Shown here one piece after another: positions 18,143 through 27,163 of a stretch of DNA of 64,000 nucleotides; position 1 is the first letter of the stretch; every line of letters starts with the position of its first letter. The stretch is from Paenibacillus hamazuiensis (GTDB lineage: Bacteria; Bacillota; Bacilli; Paenibacillales; NBRC-103111). The notes under the pieces are model-generated. The model was not told the origin of the DNA and did no database searches. It worked only from the letters and a program-made list of their open reading frames with translations. A program made the position numbers and the translations under genes. The stretch lies in assembly GCF_023276405.1 (NCBI RefSeq), contig NZ_JALRMO010000001.1, forward strand, positions 5,639,001-5,703,000. The letters are read 5' to 3'.

Positions 18143-18573
18143 TTACATGGCTTGCACCGTAGGCCTGATCATAATCTCATTCACCGAAGTATCGTCGGGT
18201 TGATCGATAGCGTAAGCGATCGCCCTGGCGATCCGATCGGGAGAAATGCTCATGCCGCGAATCATCTCGCCCATTTGTTTCACTTCCGGGCTGGTGACGG
18301 TATTCAGCAGCTCCGTTTCGACCATCCCCGGAGAAATGATGGTGGAGCGAATGCCCGATACCGGGGATTCCTCCTGGCGCAGCCCCTCCGCAATCGCCCG
18401 GACGGCGAATTTTGTCGCGCGTAAACGGACGAGGTGGGGCTTACGACATGGCCCGCTACCGAAGAAACGTTGATGATGTGACCCGACTTTTGTTCCCGCA
18501 TGGCCGGCAGCACGGCGGCGATGGCATAAAGCACGCCTTTCACATTTACGTCGATCATCCGGTCCCATTCCAT
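18143..18573 (-). pseudogene. SDR family oxidoreductase, N-terminally deleted and frameshifted
   Basis: Two frames together read as the last two thirds of a classical SDR. Frame one (18573 downwards) gives [20 protein letters not shown] and [11 protein letters not shown], ending at VYA. Frame two resumes with [16 protein letters not shown] and continues to a normal C-terminus at 18143. The break is a single-base loss near 18418-18421, in the middle of the catalytic YxxxK (expected YAATK). The first 85 or so residues, with the TGxxxGIG nucleotide-binding loop, are missing. A strong AAAGGAGGAG remains about 16 bases before the first ATG, consistent with an internal deletion after the original ribosome site. 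Confidence 0.85.
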
Positions 18574-18626
18574 GAAATATTCCCCAATTTTTTCTCCTCC
18601 TTTTGAAATGCTTCAACGTTTTTTCA

Positions 18627-18656
18627 CAACGCGTGTTGAATATATATCTCGCGTTG
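18627..18656. promoter_or_regulatory. Inverted repeat, candidate TetR operator
   Basis: CAACGCG (18627-18633) and its complement CGCGTTG (18650-18656) flank an A+T-rich centre in the divergent gap between the broken SDR gene and the TetR gene. The left arm is itself part of a near-palindrome CAACGCGTGTTG. Position and symmetry suit a repressor acting on both directions. Confidence 0.4.
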
Positions 18657-18767
18657 ATTATTATTATATTAAGCTTAGAGTGGAATTCAATCGTTAATGC
18701 ACAGGAGTTTGTCGCATACTCAACAGCGGGCACGAAATTGTTTATTTTCAAGAGGAGGTTTGGAAGC

Positions 18768-19337
18768 ATGGAGACCGCCACCAAAATCGACCGCCGCGTC
18801 ATCAGGACCAAAGAGGCGATCACTAAAGCGTTTCTGGACCTTTTTGCCAAAAAAGATCTCGAACATATCACCATCAACGATATCGCAGACCGAGCCAACG
18901 TGAACCGGGGGACCGTCTATTTGCACTACAGCGACAAATACGACCTGCTCGACAAACTGATCGACGATCATTTGAACAAGCTCACTTCCTTATGCAATCC
19001 GACCGGGAACACGCCGATGGCCAGCGAACTTTTACCGGTATTCGTGTACATTCGGGATCACTTCCAGTTCTTCTCCGCCATGCTGTCTACAACCAGAGCC
19101 GCCGTATTCCGCAAACGCCTGATGGAATTCGTTGCGGTCCGTGTCGAGGAAAAGCTGGAGCGGCGCAGCCCCCATGCGGAGATCGACGTTGAATTAAACG
19201 CAGAGTTCATGGCTTCGGCGTTCGTCGGCATCGTGGAGTGGTGGATCCGGCGCCAAATGCCGCATCCGCCCGAGTATGTGGCGGAACAATTGAGGAAACT
19301 GTTCGAGAAAAACGAGGTCTACCCTGCCCACGCTTGA
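18768..19337 (+). CDS. TetR/AcrR family repressor
   Basis: A 189-residue regulator. The HTH is at residues 12-55 (ITKAFLDLFAKKDLEHITIN, then RGTVYLHYSDKYDLLD), and the helical ligand domain follows. I use ATG 18768, with AGAGGAGG about 8 bases upstream, and not the upstream in-frame ATG at 18603, which would add 55 residues of non-homologous sequence. It is divergent from the SDR remnant and ene-reductase and is expected to repress them, responding to a hydrophobic or reactive small molecule. Confidence 0.9.
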   Translation: METATKIDRRVIRTKEAITKAFLDLFAKKDLEHITINDIADRANVNRGTVYLHYSDKYDLLDKLIDDHLNKLTSLCNPTGNTPMASELLPVFVYIRDHFQFFSAMLSTTRAAVFRKRLMEFVAVRVEEKLERRSPHAEIDVELNAEFMASAFVGIVEWWIRRQMPHPPEYVAEQLRKLFEKNEVYPAHA

Positions 19338-19362
19338 TCTTAAAACGCTTCAACCCAAAAAG

Positions 19363-19390
19363 AAAAACGGGGGCCGCAACAGCGGCTCCC
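19363..19390 (-). terminator. Rho-independent terminator for the SDR gene
   Basis: GGGGGCCGC (19369-19377) pairs with GCGGCTCCC (19382-19390) across a four-base loop, with one wobble pair. On the minus strand it is followed by a T run, just past the stop at 19399. It can also slow transcription arriving from tetR. Confidence 0.75.
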
Positions 19391-19398
19391 GCATTCCC

Positions 19399-20262
19399 TC
19401 ATTCATTCGTCGCCGAGACCACATCATCGTGATCCGTGCCGGTTATCACGTCATACCATTCCTTAATATCCTTTTCAAAATGGTCCATTTTTTCCTTAAA
19501 GAAAGCGAGCGCGTCCTTCCCCATCGGCAGGTGCACCGGGGGATTCTCCGCATTAGCCAAAAGTATTATGGCTTTGGCTAATTTGACGGGATCGCCGGGT
19601 TGTTTTTTGTTCACCTTCGTGGCGAAATTTCTCATCTCCCCCACCGTTTCGGCATAATCGTCAATCACACGGCTGGACCGGGTCAAAGACGACGCATCCA
19701 AAAATTCCGTACGGAAGAAGCCGGGTTCGACGACGGTAGCGTGAATGCCAAGCGGAGCCAATTCTTTGGCCATCGCTTCCGTTAACCCTTCCACAGCGAA
19801 TTTCGTGGAACCGTATAACCCCCAGCCGACGATACCCGTTAATCCGCCTACGGAGGAAATATTGATCACATGGCCGGAGCGCGCTTTTCTCATATGCGGC
19901 AAGGTCGCGCGAGTAACATTCAGCAGCCCGAATACATTGGCTTCAAAATTTCTTTTCACTTCGTCGTCCGTCGCTTCTTCTACCGCGCCAAGCAAACCGA
20001 ATCCGGCATTATTGACAAGCACATCTATTGTGCCGAATCGTTCGGCGGCCTGCCCTGCTGCATGATAAGCCTGCCGTTCATCGGTGACATCGAGCACCGC
20101 CACCTCAAGGTTATCCGGATTCCCCAACTTGCTTGCGAGCAATTCGGGCGCATTGCGAACCGTTGCGACCACTTTGTCGCCTGAAGCGAGCGCCTCTTTG
20201 ACAATCTCCAGCCCAAACCCTCTCGATGCTCCCGTAACGAACCAAACCTTATGTTTTTTCAT
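19399..20262 (-). CDS. SDR family oxidoreductase
   Basis: A 287-residue classical short-chain dehydrogenase: nucleotide loop TGASRGFG at 10-17, NNAG near 87, Ser in NISSVGG near 140, and catalytic YGSTK near 155. PGFFRTEFLD follows. It reduces or oxidises a small carbonyl or alcohol in the cytoplasm; substrate unknown. AAGGTAAGGG precedes the ATG. It is divergent from an AraC regulator at 20430, which is a natural candidate controller. Confidence 0.9.
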   Translation of the reverse strand: MKKHKVWFVTGASRGFGLEIVKEALASGDKVVATVRNAPELLASKLGNPDNLEVAVLDVTDERQAYHAAGQAAERFGTIDVLVNNAGFGLLGAVEEATDDEVKRNFEANVFGLLNVTRATLPHMRKARSGHVINISSVGGLTGIVGWGLYGSTKFAVEGLTEAMAKELAPLGIHATVVEPGFFRTEFLDASSLTRSSRVIDDYAETVGEMRNFATKVNKKQPGDPVKLAKAIILLANAENPPVHLPMGKDALAFFKEKMDHFEKDIKEWYDVITGTDHDDVVSATNE

Positions 20263-20364
20263 ATAAAATCCCTTACCTTTCTGTTCAGCTTGATTTGTTG
20301 TGCTGATGAGGTAAGTTTACTTCACGGGAGCCCCCTTTACTTTTCTATAAGGCTCTATCTATTT

Positions 20365-20381
20365 GTTCATTTCGTTCATTT
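20365..20381 (+). promoter_or_regulatory. Direct repeat in the SDR/AraC divergent gap
   Basis: GTTCATTT occurs twice with one base between (20365-20372 and 20374-20381), just before a possible -10 TATGAT at 20388-20393. AraC proteins commonly bind direct half-sites, so this may be a control site for the divergent pair. Confidence 0.25.
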
Positions 20382-20429
20382 GTGTGGTATGATATGAATC
20401 GTAACCGCAGACAAGGGGAATAAAAGAAG

Positions 20430-21308
20430 ATGTCCGTGAGAAACGATGCGACTGTCAAGGTCCCTCATTCCCTGAGCAAACCTCCTTATAATCAAACCGT
20501 TTTAAAACTGAACGGATTGTCCGTCATCGAATCCTGCTTGCACACTCAAGGCACGAAAGGAACCATGTTTTTGGAAGATCATCTGCTTCTTTTCGTTCTT
20601 GGCGGAGTGTATAAAGTAAGGTTCGGAAATCAAGAGTATGCCGTATCCAAAAACCAAATGATCCTTTTGCAAAAATCGATCGTTGTCGAATATGAAAAAT
20701 CGGGAGATCCCGAATCCGAATACAGATTGGATTATATGCTGTTTTTCCTGAAAGAGGATGTGCTCCGGGAGTTCATAAAGCTGGCGGACCATAAAGTTTC
20801 GTACCCGGCGCTGCTTGTTCCGGTGTGCGTTCATCCCGTAAACGATCGTCTTGTCAGTTACCTGGACTCGCTTAAGCCCTATTTCAAGGAGCCGGATCGC
20901 ATCAACGACGGGCTGGTGAAGCTGAAGCTGTTGGAGCTGTTATTCGATGTCGCCGACGCGGACGACCGGTTTTTGCTTCATTTTTTACAGCTAAAACGAA
21001 AAACGAGGAAAGAGATTGCCGAGGTGATGGAGGAGAACTATATGAATCCTGTATCCATAAGCGATCTTGCTTATTTATCCGGCAGAAGCTTGTCCTCCTT
21101 TAAAAGAGAGTTCCAGGCCATGTACAACACATCGCCTCTGCAATGGATGCGCAACCGCCGGTTGGACAAAGCGAAGGAGCTGTTATCTCAATCAGATTTG
21201 TCCGTTACGGATATTTGTTTTACGATCGGCTTTGAGAACGTCGCACATTTCTCCAAAGTATTTAAAGCACGTTTCGGTTATCCGCCATCGGCGTTAAAGA
21301 AGGCTTAA
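20430..21308 (+). CDS. AraC family transcription regulator
   Basis: A 292-residue regulator. N-terminal cupin-like sensor (residues 30-120), then two HTH motifs in the last 100 residues: PVSISDLAYLSGRSLSSFKR and SVTDICFTIGFENVAHFSKV, ending in the usual FGYPPSALKK. The sensor resembles the ExsA-type N-terminal domain (KNQMILLQKSIVVEYE). It faces the SDR gene and is followed by its own terminator, so it is monocistronic. Confidence 0.92.
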   Translation: MSVRNDATVKVPHSLSKPPYNQTVLKLNGLSVIESCLHTQGTKGTMFLEDHLLLFVLGGVYKVRFGNQEYAVSKNQMILLQKSIVVEYEKSGDPESEYRLDYMLFFLKEDVLREFIKLADHKVSYPALLVPVCVHPVNDRLVSYLDSLKPYFKEPDRINDGLVKLKLLELLFDVADADDRFLLHFLQLKRKTRKEIAEVMEENYMNPVSISDLAYLSGRSLSSFKREFQAMYNTSPLQWMRNRRLDKAKELLSQSDLSVTDICFTIGFENVAHFSKVFKARFGYPPSALKKA

Positions 21309-21311
21309 TTG

Positions 21312-21354
21312 AAAACCTTGGATCGTATGAAACCTTACGATTCGAGGTTTTTTT
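21312..21354 (+). terminator. Rho-independent terminator after araC-type gene
   Basis: Stem built from AAACCT/AGGTTT (21313-21318, 21345-21350) with inner ATCGT/ACGAT pairing, followed by TTTT. It starts four bases after the stop codon. Confidence 0.8.
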
Positions 21355-21492
21355 GCTGCATGTTTACCGATGCCGCATCGCTTTATTATTGATTTTTCCG
21401 TAAAACGATTATTTCCGCCGCTTTTTATCGGTATAATAGAGGAGGTGGCGCCGGAATACGGCGAAAAGGACTATGGAGGGGAGCAAGCGAAT

Positions 21493-22563
21493 ATGACGAA
21501 AAAAATTTTAGCATTTATCGGCTCTTATGCCGAAGCATCCGATCCGGGCGTGTACGTCTGCACATTTGACGGCCAAACGGGGGAGCTGCAGGTGACGGAC
21601 AGCGTATCCGGACTGCACAATCCGACTTTCCTCGATGTCGATCCGCAAAGAAAAACAGTGTACGCCTTGGGCGAAACGGCCTCCGCTTCGGGGGAACGCG
21701 GCTGCGAGGCGGTTGCCTTCGAAGCGGATGTTCTTCAAGGAAAGCTGCGTTTCATCAACCGTGAAGCGGCCATTCAAGCTCCTGCCTGCCACCTGTCTCT
21801 AGATCGGCAGAAGGGCACCTTGTTTACCTCAAGTTATCATGGGGGGCTCATCGGAGTTTCTTCGGTTACGGAGGACGGACGGGTCGGCTCTTTGAGCCAA
21901 TCTATCCGGCATGAGGGGAGCAGCGTGCTGCCGGTTCAAAGCCAGGCGCGGGTCCATTCCGTTTTCATCGACAAACAAAATCGGTACGCCGCTGTCTGCG
22001 ACTTGGGATTGGATCAAATTGTCATCTACCGGTACGATGCCGAAGCGCATCAGCTTATCCGGCAAAGCGAGACCCGGACGGCGCCGGGCGCCGGGCCGCG
22101 GCATTTCGCCTTCCATCCGACGCTTGCTTACGGCTTTGTCATCAACGAGTTGAATTCCACCATTACATCGTATCATTATGACGAAGAAGCGGGAAAGCTG
22201 ACGGAAATCGAGACGGTCCCTACATTACCCGATTCATTCACCGGAAACAACTCGACCGCCGATATACACGTATCGCCGGACGGCCGGTTTTTGTACGGTT
22301 CCAACCGCGGCCATGACAGCATCGTCGTGTTTGCCGTTGACGGGACCAGCGGCAAATTGACCCTCGTGGAACATGTCTCTTCCGGCGGCGGTCATCCGCG
22401 AAACTTTGCGCTTTCGCCGGACGGACGTTTCCTGCTGGCCGCCAACCGGGACAGCAATAATGTGGTTGGCTTTGAACGCAACGAGGATACCGGGAAACTG
22501 CAGCGTACCGGAACCGTTTTGGAACTGTCCAAGCCGGTGTGCATCAAGTTTATGACGGTTTAG
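21493..22563 (+). CDS. Seven-bladed beta-propeller lactonase (6-phosphogluconolactonase-like, YkgB/Pgl family)
   Basis: A 356-residue protein with repeated propeller blades ending in motifs such as HVSPDGRFLYGSNRGHDSIV and ALSPDGRFLLAANRDSNNVV, plus GPRHFAFHP. This is the lactonase family that hydrolyses 6-phosphogluconolactone or related sugar lactones. The ATG at 21493 is preferred because it gives the typical FIGSY N-terminus; an upstream frame extension to 21370 is unsupported. It may share a transcript with the exporter gene 34 bases downstream. Confidence 0.88.
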   Translation: MTKKILAFIGSYAEASDPGVYVCTFDGQTGELQVTDSVSGLHNPTFLDVDPQRKTVYALGETASASGERGCEAVAFEADVLQGKLRFINREAAIQAPACHLSLDRQKGTLFTSSYHGGLIGVSSVTEDGRVGSLSQSIRHEGSSVLPVQSQARVHSVFIDKQNRYAAVCDLGLDQIVIYRYDAEAHQLIRQSETRTAPGAGPRHFAFHPTLAYGFVINELNSTITSYHYDEEAGKLTEIETVPTLPDSFTGNNSTADIHVSPDGRFLYGSNRGHDSIVVFAVDGTSGKLTLVEHVSSGGGHPRNFALSPDGRFLLAANRDSNNVVGFERNEDTGKLQRTGTVLELSKPVCIKFMTV

Positions 22564-22597
22564 ATAAACAGACAAAGGGATAGGATTGGAGAAAAAA

Positions 22598-23827
22598 ATG
22601 AATCATCAAGAGACAAAAGGAAACCGCTGGAGACTTGTCCTGCTGCTGGGCGCTTTCTCGGCTCTCGGGCCGCTGACCATCGACATGTATTTGCCTGCTT
22701 TTCCCGAGATAACGACCGATTTCGGAGCGGAGGCATCGCTCGTGCAATTAAGCTTGACGGCCTGCCTCATCGGTCTCGGACTGGGGCAAATCATTATGGG
22801 CCCCCTCAGCGACGTGCACGGAAGACGCAGGCCGGTTATTTTATCGCTCGCCGTTTATTTGCTTTCCTCGTTCATCTGTGCGATTTCGCCGAATATTTAT
22901 TGCTTTATCGCTGCCCGTTTTATTCAGGGCTTCGCCGCTTCCGCGGGAATCGTCATAGCCCGGGCGGTCGTTCGCGATTTATACAGCGGACCGGAGCTCA
23001 CCCGGTTCTTTTCCCTGCTCATGCTGGTGAACAATCTGTTTCCGCTCATCGCGCCGGTGGCGGGAAGCGGCGTCATCTCGTTTACGACTTGGGTGGGCGT
23101 ATTTGTCGTGCTCGGCTTGGTAGGTATCGTGCTCGTCGTTCTGGCAACCGCCGGTCTGAAAGAGACGCTCCCTCCGGAAAATCGGATGCCGAGCAATTTC
23201 AGCCAGCTGTTTAAAGGCATTCAGACGCTGATCCGCGACCGCCAATTTCTCGGCTACGCGCTCGCTCAAGGCATCATGATCGGCGGCGTATTCGCTTATG
23301 TATCCGGGACGCCGTTTATTTACCAAAAAATTTACGGCGCATCGCCGCAGCTGTTTGCGATATTGTTCGGTTCCAACGGGATCAGCCTGATTATCGGCTC
23401 CCAGCTTGTCGGCCGCTTCAATCATGTCTTTTCGGAGCGCCGCTTCCTTCTGTTCGGGCTGCTGCTCGCGGCTGCGTCCAGCCTGACGGCCCTGGCCGTC
23501 ATTCTGCTGCACGGGCCGCTGCCGGCACTTGTCGCGCCGCTGTTCTGTTTTGTGGCGTCGATCGGGATGACGTCCACCGCCGCATTTTCGCTGGCCATGG
23601 AATCCCAAAGCCATATGGCGGGAAGCGCGTCGGCCCTGCTTGGGCTGCTTCCGTTCCTGCTCGGCGCGGTAACGTCTCCGCTCGTCGGCATTGCCGGCGA
23701 ATATTCGGCCGTTCCCATGGGCGCGATCATCGTCTCCACCAGTCTGCTCGCCCTGCTCGCCTACTTCGGATTGGCGCAGCAAACCCGGAACGTCAAGCTC
23801 GCCGTGCGGGAGGAAATGGGTACGTAA
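22598..23827 (+). CDS. Bcr/CflA-type MFS drug exporter
   Basis: A 409-residue, 12-helix major facilitator. The N-terminus SALGPLTIDMYLPAFPEI in helix 1 and MGPLSDVHGRRRPVILSL after helix 2 are diagnostic of the Bcr/CflA drug:proton antiporters (bicyclomycin, chloramphenicol, sulfonamide). The ATG at 22598 has GGAG six bases upstream; a TTG at 22586 is an alternative start. It ends at a strong terminator. Confidence 0.92.
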   Translation: MNHQETKGNRWRLVLLLGAFSALGPLTIDMYLPAFPEITTDFGAEASLVQLSLTACLIGLGLGQIIMGPLSDVHGRRRPVILSLAVYLLSSFICAISPNIYCFIAARFIQGFAASAGIVIARAVVRDLYSGPELTRFFSLLMLVNNLFPLIAPVAGSGVISFTTWVGVFVVLGLVGIVLVVLATAGLKETLPPENRMPSNFSQLFKGIQTLIRDRQFLGYALAQGIMIGGVFAYVSGTPFIYQKIYGASPQLFAILFGSNGISLIIGSQLVGRFNHVFSERRFLLFGLLLAAASSLTALAVILLHGPLPALVAPLFCFVASIGMTSTAAFSLAMESQSHMAGSASALLGLLPFLLGAVTSPLVGIAGEYSAVPMGAIIVSTSLLALLAYFGLAQQTRNVKLAVREEMGT

Positions 23828-23846
23828 AAACATGCGGAACAAAGAC

Positions 23847-23884
23847 GCAGCCCCGGTTCTCACCTTGAGAATCGGGGCTGCTTT
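23847..23884. terminator. Strong rho-independent terminator
   Basis: GCAGCCCCG (23847-23855) with inner TTCTC pairs with GAGAA and CGGGGCTGC (to 23881), loop of five bases, then TTT. It separates the plus-strand exporter from the minus-strand sulfatase and may act on both. Confidence 0.85.
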
Positions 23885-23893
23885 GCCATCCCG

Positions 23894-25261
23894 TCATTCT
23901 TGACATTCGCCATCCAGCACTGTCAATTGTCCGCTCTCCCGTTCCCGAACCGACTCTATGCTTGGAGCCGCTTCACCCGCTTCCGTCATGCGGCGGACAA
24001 GCCGTTCCCGCATGACCTTCCTCACTTCCCGGTGAGCGGCGCTGGCGATCAGGTTATTCAGCTCCCACGGATCGGCTTGCAGGTCATAAAGGAATTCCTC
24101 GACGTAAACATCGCTGCAGCTATCCTTTATCGCATCCCGCTGCGGCGCGCTCACGCTGTATTTCCAGCGTTTCGTGCGAACGGCGCGGCCCACCTGCGAC
24201 TCGCTGATCTGAACGAATACTTCGCTCGGCCATTCCACCTCCTGCCGCCTTACAAGCGGCATCACGGAACGTCCCTGCATCTCCTCCGGCACGTCAAGCC
24301 CCGCTGCATCCAGCAAAGTCGGCGGCAAATCGACCAGGCTGACGAGCTCGCGGATACGCCCTCCGCCTTGAAAGCCGGGCCCCCAAATAGCCCCCGGAAT
24401 GCGGATGGAGCTGTCATGGCAGGAGCGTTTGTATTCTCCGTTGCGAGTTTTGAAATGGCACCCGTGATCGGAGGTGAACATAACGATGGTAGAGTCCGCC
24501 AAATCCAGGCTCATCAGCGCGTCCATCAAGCGTCCGAGCGCTTCGTCCAGCCGTTTGACCATGCCGTAATACCCGGGCAGGTGCCGCTGCGACGTCCCTC
24601 CCAGCTCCGCCAAATCGGGCGGCGTCCAGGCCGATATATAAGAGGCCTCATGGCCGGAAGGTGCCGGATAGTCGTCTCTTCGATTTTGATGATGCGGTTC
24701 CAAAAACGAAAGGAACAAGAAAAACGGCTCGGCCTGATGATCGTTCACATAACGGATGGCGGCGTCCGTCAGCGCGTCGACCCGGTAGCCGGGAAGCTTG
24801 ACCCGCTCATTGTCATTGTTATACACCACGGTGTCATAAGCGTCGGACGTGTGCTCGAGCGAATCGGCCGCAAGCCAATATTCATAGCCGCCGCGGAGCG
24901 ATTCCGGCACGGGATCGGTTCGGGTGGACGCCAAATGCCATTTGCCGATATAACCGGTCTTATACCCGGCAGCGCGAAACTCCCGGGCCAGCGTACGGGT
25001 ATGCCCCGGCAGCGGAATTCCATTGCGGTAACACCCGGTTGTCGTTGCGTAAAGCCCGGTTTGCAGGCACGCCCTTGCCGGCCCGCATACGGGCTGACAC
25101 GTAAAGGTGTTGTATAAATGGGTTCCTTCCGCGGCCCACCGGTCGAAATTAGGGGTAAGCCCCAAAGGATTGCCGTGCAGTCCGGTCGTATCCCAGCGCT
25201 GCTGATCCGTAAAAAAGACGATGACGTTAGGTTTTCGGTCCTGCTTTCCCCGCAGCTCCAT
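23894..25261 (-). CDS. Type I sulfatase (arylsulfatase/heparan-type)
   Basis: A 455-residue cytoplasmic sulfatase. FFTDQQRWDTTGLHGNP at 16-32 gives the metal ligands. The formylglycine site is CGPARA (Cys59), fitting C-x-P-x-R. HHQNRRDD, TSDHGCHF and SRTK-like segments complete the fold. It removes sulfate esters from sugars after uptake, since no signal peptide is present. ATG 25261 has AAGGGG 7 bases upstream; an upstream in-frame start would overlap the permease gene. As the last gene behind a sugar importer it suggests a sulfated oligosaccharide substrate. It needs a formylglycine-forming or radical-SAM maturase that is not in this window. Confidence 0.9.
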   Translation of the reverse strand: MELRGKQDRKPNVIVFFTDQQRWDTTGLHGNPLGLTPNFDRWAAEGTHLYNTFTCQPVCGPARACLQTGLYATTTGCYRNGIPLPGHTRTLAREFRAAGYKTGYIGKWHLASTRTDPVPESLRGGYEYWLAADSLEHTSDAYDTVVYNNDNERVKLPGYRVDALTDAAIRYVNDHQAEPFFLFLSFLEPHHQNRRDDYPAPSGHEASYISAWTPPDLAELGGTSQRHLPGYYGMVKRLDEALGRLMDALMSLDLADSTIVMFTSDHGCHFKTRNGEYKRSCHDSSIRIPGAIWGPGFQGGGRIRELVSLVDLPPTLLDAAGLDVPEEMQGRSVMPLVRRQEVEWPSEVFVQISESQVGRAVRTKRWKYSVSAPQRDAIKDSCSDVYVEEFLYDLQADPWELNNLIASAAHREVRKVMRERLVRRMTEAGEAAPSIESVRERESGQLTVLDGECQE

Positions 25262-25295
25262 AACATAACCCCTTCCTGTCTCGATTACCGCAATT

Positions 25296-26153
25296 TTAAC
25301 CTTTAATCCCCGTCGTGGCGATACCTTCGACAAAATAACGCTGGAACATGAAAAAGATGAGCAGCGGCGGAAGAATCGCCAAAACGGACATCGACATGAT
25401 CTGATTCCAGGCGACGGTGCCCCCGGTCGAATCGATGGTCATCCGCAGCGCCAAGGATACCGTATATTTCTTCACGCTATTGATGAATATGAGCGAATTG
25501 AAGAAATCGTTCCATGTCCAGATGAATTGAAAGATGGCTGCCGAGAACAGCGCCGGTTTGCAGAGCGGCAGCAAAATTCGGAACAAAATCGTGACCGGGT
25601 TGCATCCGTCCATGACCGCCGATTCGTCCAGCTCCCGCGGCAGCCCGCGAAAAAATTGAATCAGCATGAAGATAAAAAACGGATAACACGCAAAAATAGC
25701 CGGCACGATAAAAGGCCAATACCCGTCAAGCCATCCGAGGTTGCGGAAGATCAAGTATCTGGGAATAATAATGACCGCTTGCGGCAGCATCAGCGTCGAA
25801 ATCATAAGAGCGAACAGCGCACCCTTGAGCGGAAATTGAAACCGCGCGAAGCCGTAAGCCACGATCGCGCTGGATACCACGGTAAAAAATACCGTCGGCA
25901 CGACAAGCATGAGCGTATTCAAAAAGAACGTGCCGTAAGTAAACTGCCCCGTTCCGCGCCAGCCTTTGCTGTAGGCGTCCCAAACGAATGTTTTGGGAAA
26001 CAGCGACAGCGAGCCGAATAAGTCGGTGTTGGTCTTGAAGGACCCGAAGAACAACCAGATCAAGGGATAAATCATGAGCAGACCGAGCGCCAGCAGCAAT
26101 ATATTTTTGACGAGTCTGCCCGTGAGTGCAGGTTCCTTTCCGTATCGCAGCAC
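25296..26153 (-). CDS. Carbohydrate ABC importer permease (MalG/UgpE type)
   Basis: A 285-residue permease with six helices. The EAA loop (PRELDESAVMDGCNPVTILF) and the C-terminal FFMFQRYFVEGIATTGIKG are typical of the MalG branch. GTG start two bases beyond the stop of the partner permease, with GGGGGGAAG upstream. No ATPase gene is in the cluster, so the pair must use a shared MsmX-like ATPase encoded elsewhere. Confidence 0.92.
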   Translation of the reverse strand: MLRYGKEPALTGRLVKNILLLALGLLMIYPLIWLFFGSFKTNTDLFGSLSLFPKTFVWDAYSKGWRGTGQFTYGTFFLNTLMLVVPTVFFTVVSSAIVAYGFARFQFPLKGALFALMISTLMLPQAVIIIPRYLIFRNLGWLDGYWPFIVPAIFACYPFFIFMLIQFFRGLPRELDESAVMDGCNPVTILFRILLPLCKPALFSAAIFQFIWTWNDFFNSLIFINSVKKYTVSLALRMTIDSTGGTVAWNQIMSMSVLAILPPLLIFFMFQRYFVEGIATTGIKG

Positions 26154-26155
26154 AG

Positions 26156-27052
26156 TCAGTTCTTCCCCCCGTCTTCATAATGCACCCAGGATCTGGATGA
26201 ACGGAATATAAGCAAGGTCAGTATCAGGATAATGGCGAAAAGCACCCAGGACAATGCGGAGGCATAACCCATATGCAGCAGCTTAAAGCCGTCGTCGTAT
26301 ATTTTCATGCCGATCAAATAAGTGGATTTCATCGGCCCTCCGTTCGTCACCACGAAAGCGGCCGTAAATTCCTGCAGTGCGCCGATCGTTTGCATAACCA
26401 GATTAAACAAAATAATAGGCGTCAGCAGCGGTACGGTAATGGAACCGAACATCCTTATTCTGCTCGCGCCGTCCACCATCCCGGCTTCATACAGATCGGC
26501 CGGAATTTGCTTAAGACCGGCAAGGAACAAGACCATGGAGGAGCCGAATTGCCACACCACCAGGAAGCTGATGGTCCATAAGGCCACATTCGGGCTGCCC
26601 AGCCAATCGACCGCCGGGATATGCGCAAACGATAACACTTGGTTTACAATGCCTTCGCGCATAAACAAGAACCGCCACAAAATCGAGATGGCCACGCTTC
26701 CGCCCAAAATGGAGGGCAAATAGTACATCGTCCTATATACGTTAATGAATCTCCCTTTGGAATTCAGAATGATCGCCACAAGTAAAGCGAATGCCAGCTT
26801 GAGCGGCACCGCTATCACGGTGTACAGGAAGGTAACGCGCAAAGACGGCAAGAAGTCCTTATCTTCCTTGAACATCGTCACGTAATTTTGCAAACCGATA
26901 AAATGAGTCGCCTTCACGATCGAATAATCGGTGAAGGAATAGTAAAGCGACAACAGCAGTGGATAAAACTGGAACCATGCAAATCCAATGATCCACGGAG
27001 AAATGAACAACAGTCCCCAAGCGGCATTCGTGAACCTCATTGACTGCTTCAA
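26156..27052 (-). CDS. Carbohydrate ABC importer permease (MalF/UgpA type)
   Basis: A 298-residue permease: FISPWIIGFAWFQFYPLLLS in helix 1 and the EAA loop ADLYEAGMVDGASRIRMFGSI. Start at TTG 27052, where GGGAG stands eight bases upstream; longer extensions to 27118 have no ribosome site and add a charged, non-conserved leader. Partner of the next gene. Confidence 0.92.
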   Translation of the reverse strand: MKQSMRFTNAAWGLLFISPWIIGFAWFQFYPLLLSLYYSFTDYSIVKATHFIGLQNYVTMFKEDKDFLPSLRVTFLYTVIAVPLKLAFALLVAIILNSKGRFINVYRTMYYLPSILGGSVAISILWRFLFMREGIVNQVLSFAHIPAVDWLGSPNVALWTISFLVVWQFGSSMVLFLAGLKQIPADLYEAGMVDGASRIRMFGSITVPLLTPIILFNLVMQTIGALQEFTAAFVVTNGGPMKSTYLIGMKIYDDGFKLLHMGYASALSWVLFAIILILTLLIFRSSRSWVHYEDGGKN

Positions 27053-27105
27053 TACGCCAACTCCCTTCTTTACTCCAACATGCCGGTCCATGCAATAGAG
27101 AGAAT

Positions 27106-27124
27106 GCCGCCCTGTCAAGGCGGC
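27106..27124 (-). other. Intergenic hairpin between binding protein and permease genes
   Basis: GCCGCC (27106-27111) and GGCGGC (27119-27124) form a G+C-rich stem around seven bases with no T run after it. It lies between the binding-protein stop and the permease start and may protect the 3' end of the binding-protein message. Confidence 0.45.
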
Positions 27125-27163
27125 TCTTCTCCCGGATGACCTATATTCCTTAACTCCAAAATC

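Noticed and set aside
22979-23863. A 294-codon frame opposite the Bcr/CflA exporter
   Set aside because: Very rich in Arg, Gln and Asp as expected from the reverse complement of membrane helices; no site or motif.
23900-25117. A 405-codon open frame opposite the sulfatase gene
   Set aside because: It mirrors the sulfatase codons, has no ribosome site or recognisable motif, and the sulfatase signature on the other strand is unambiguous.
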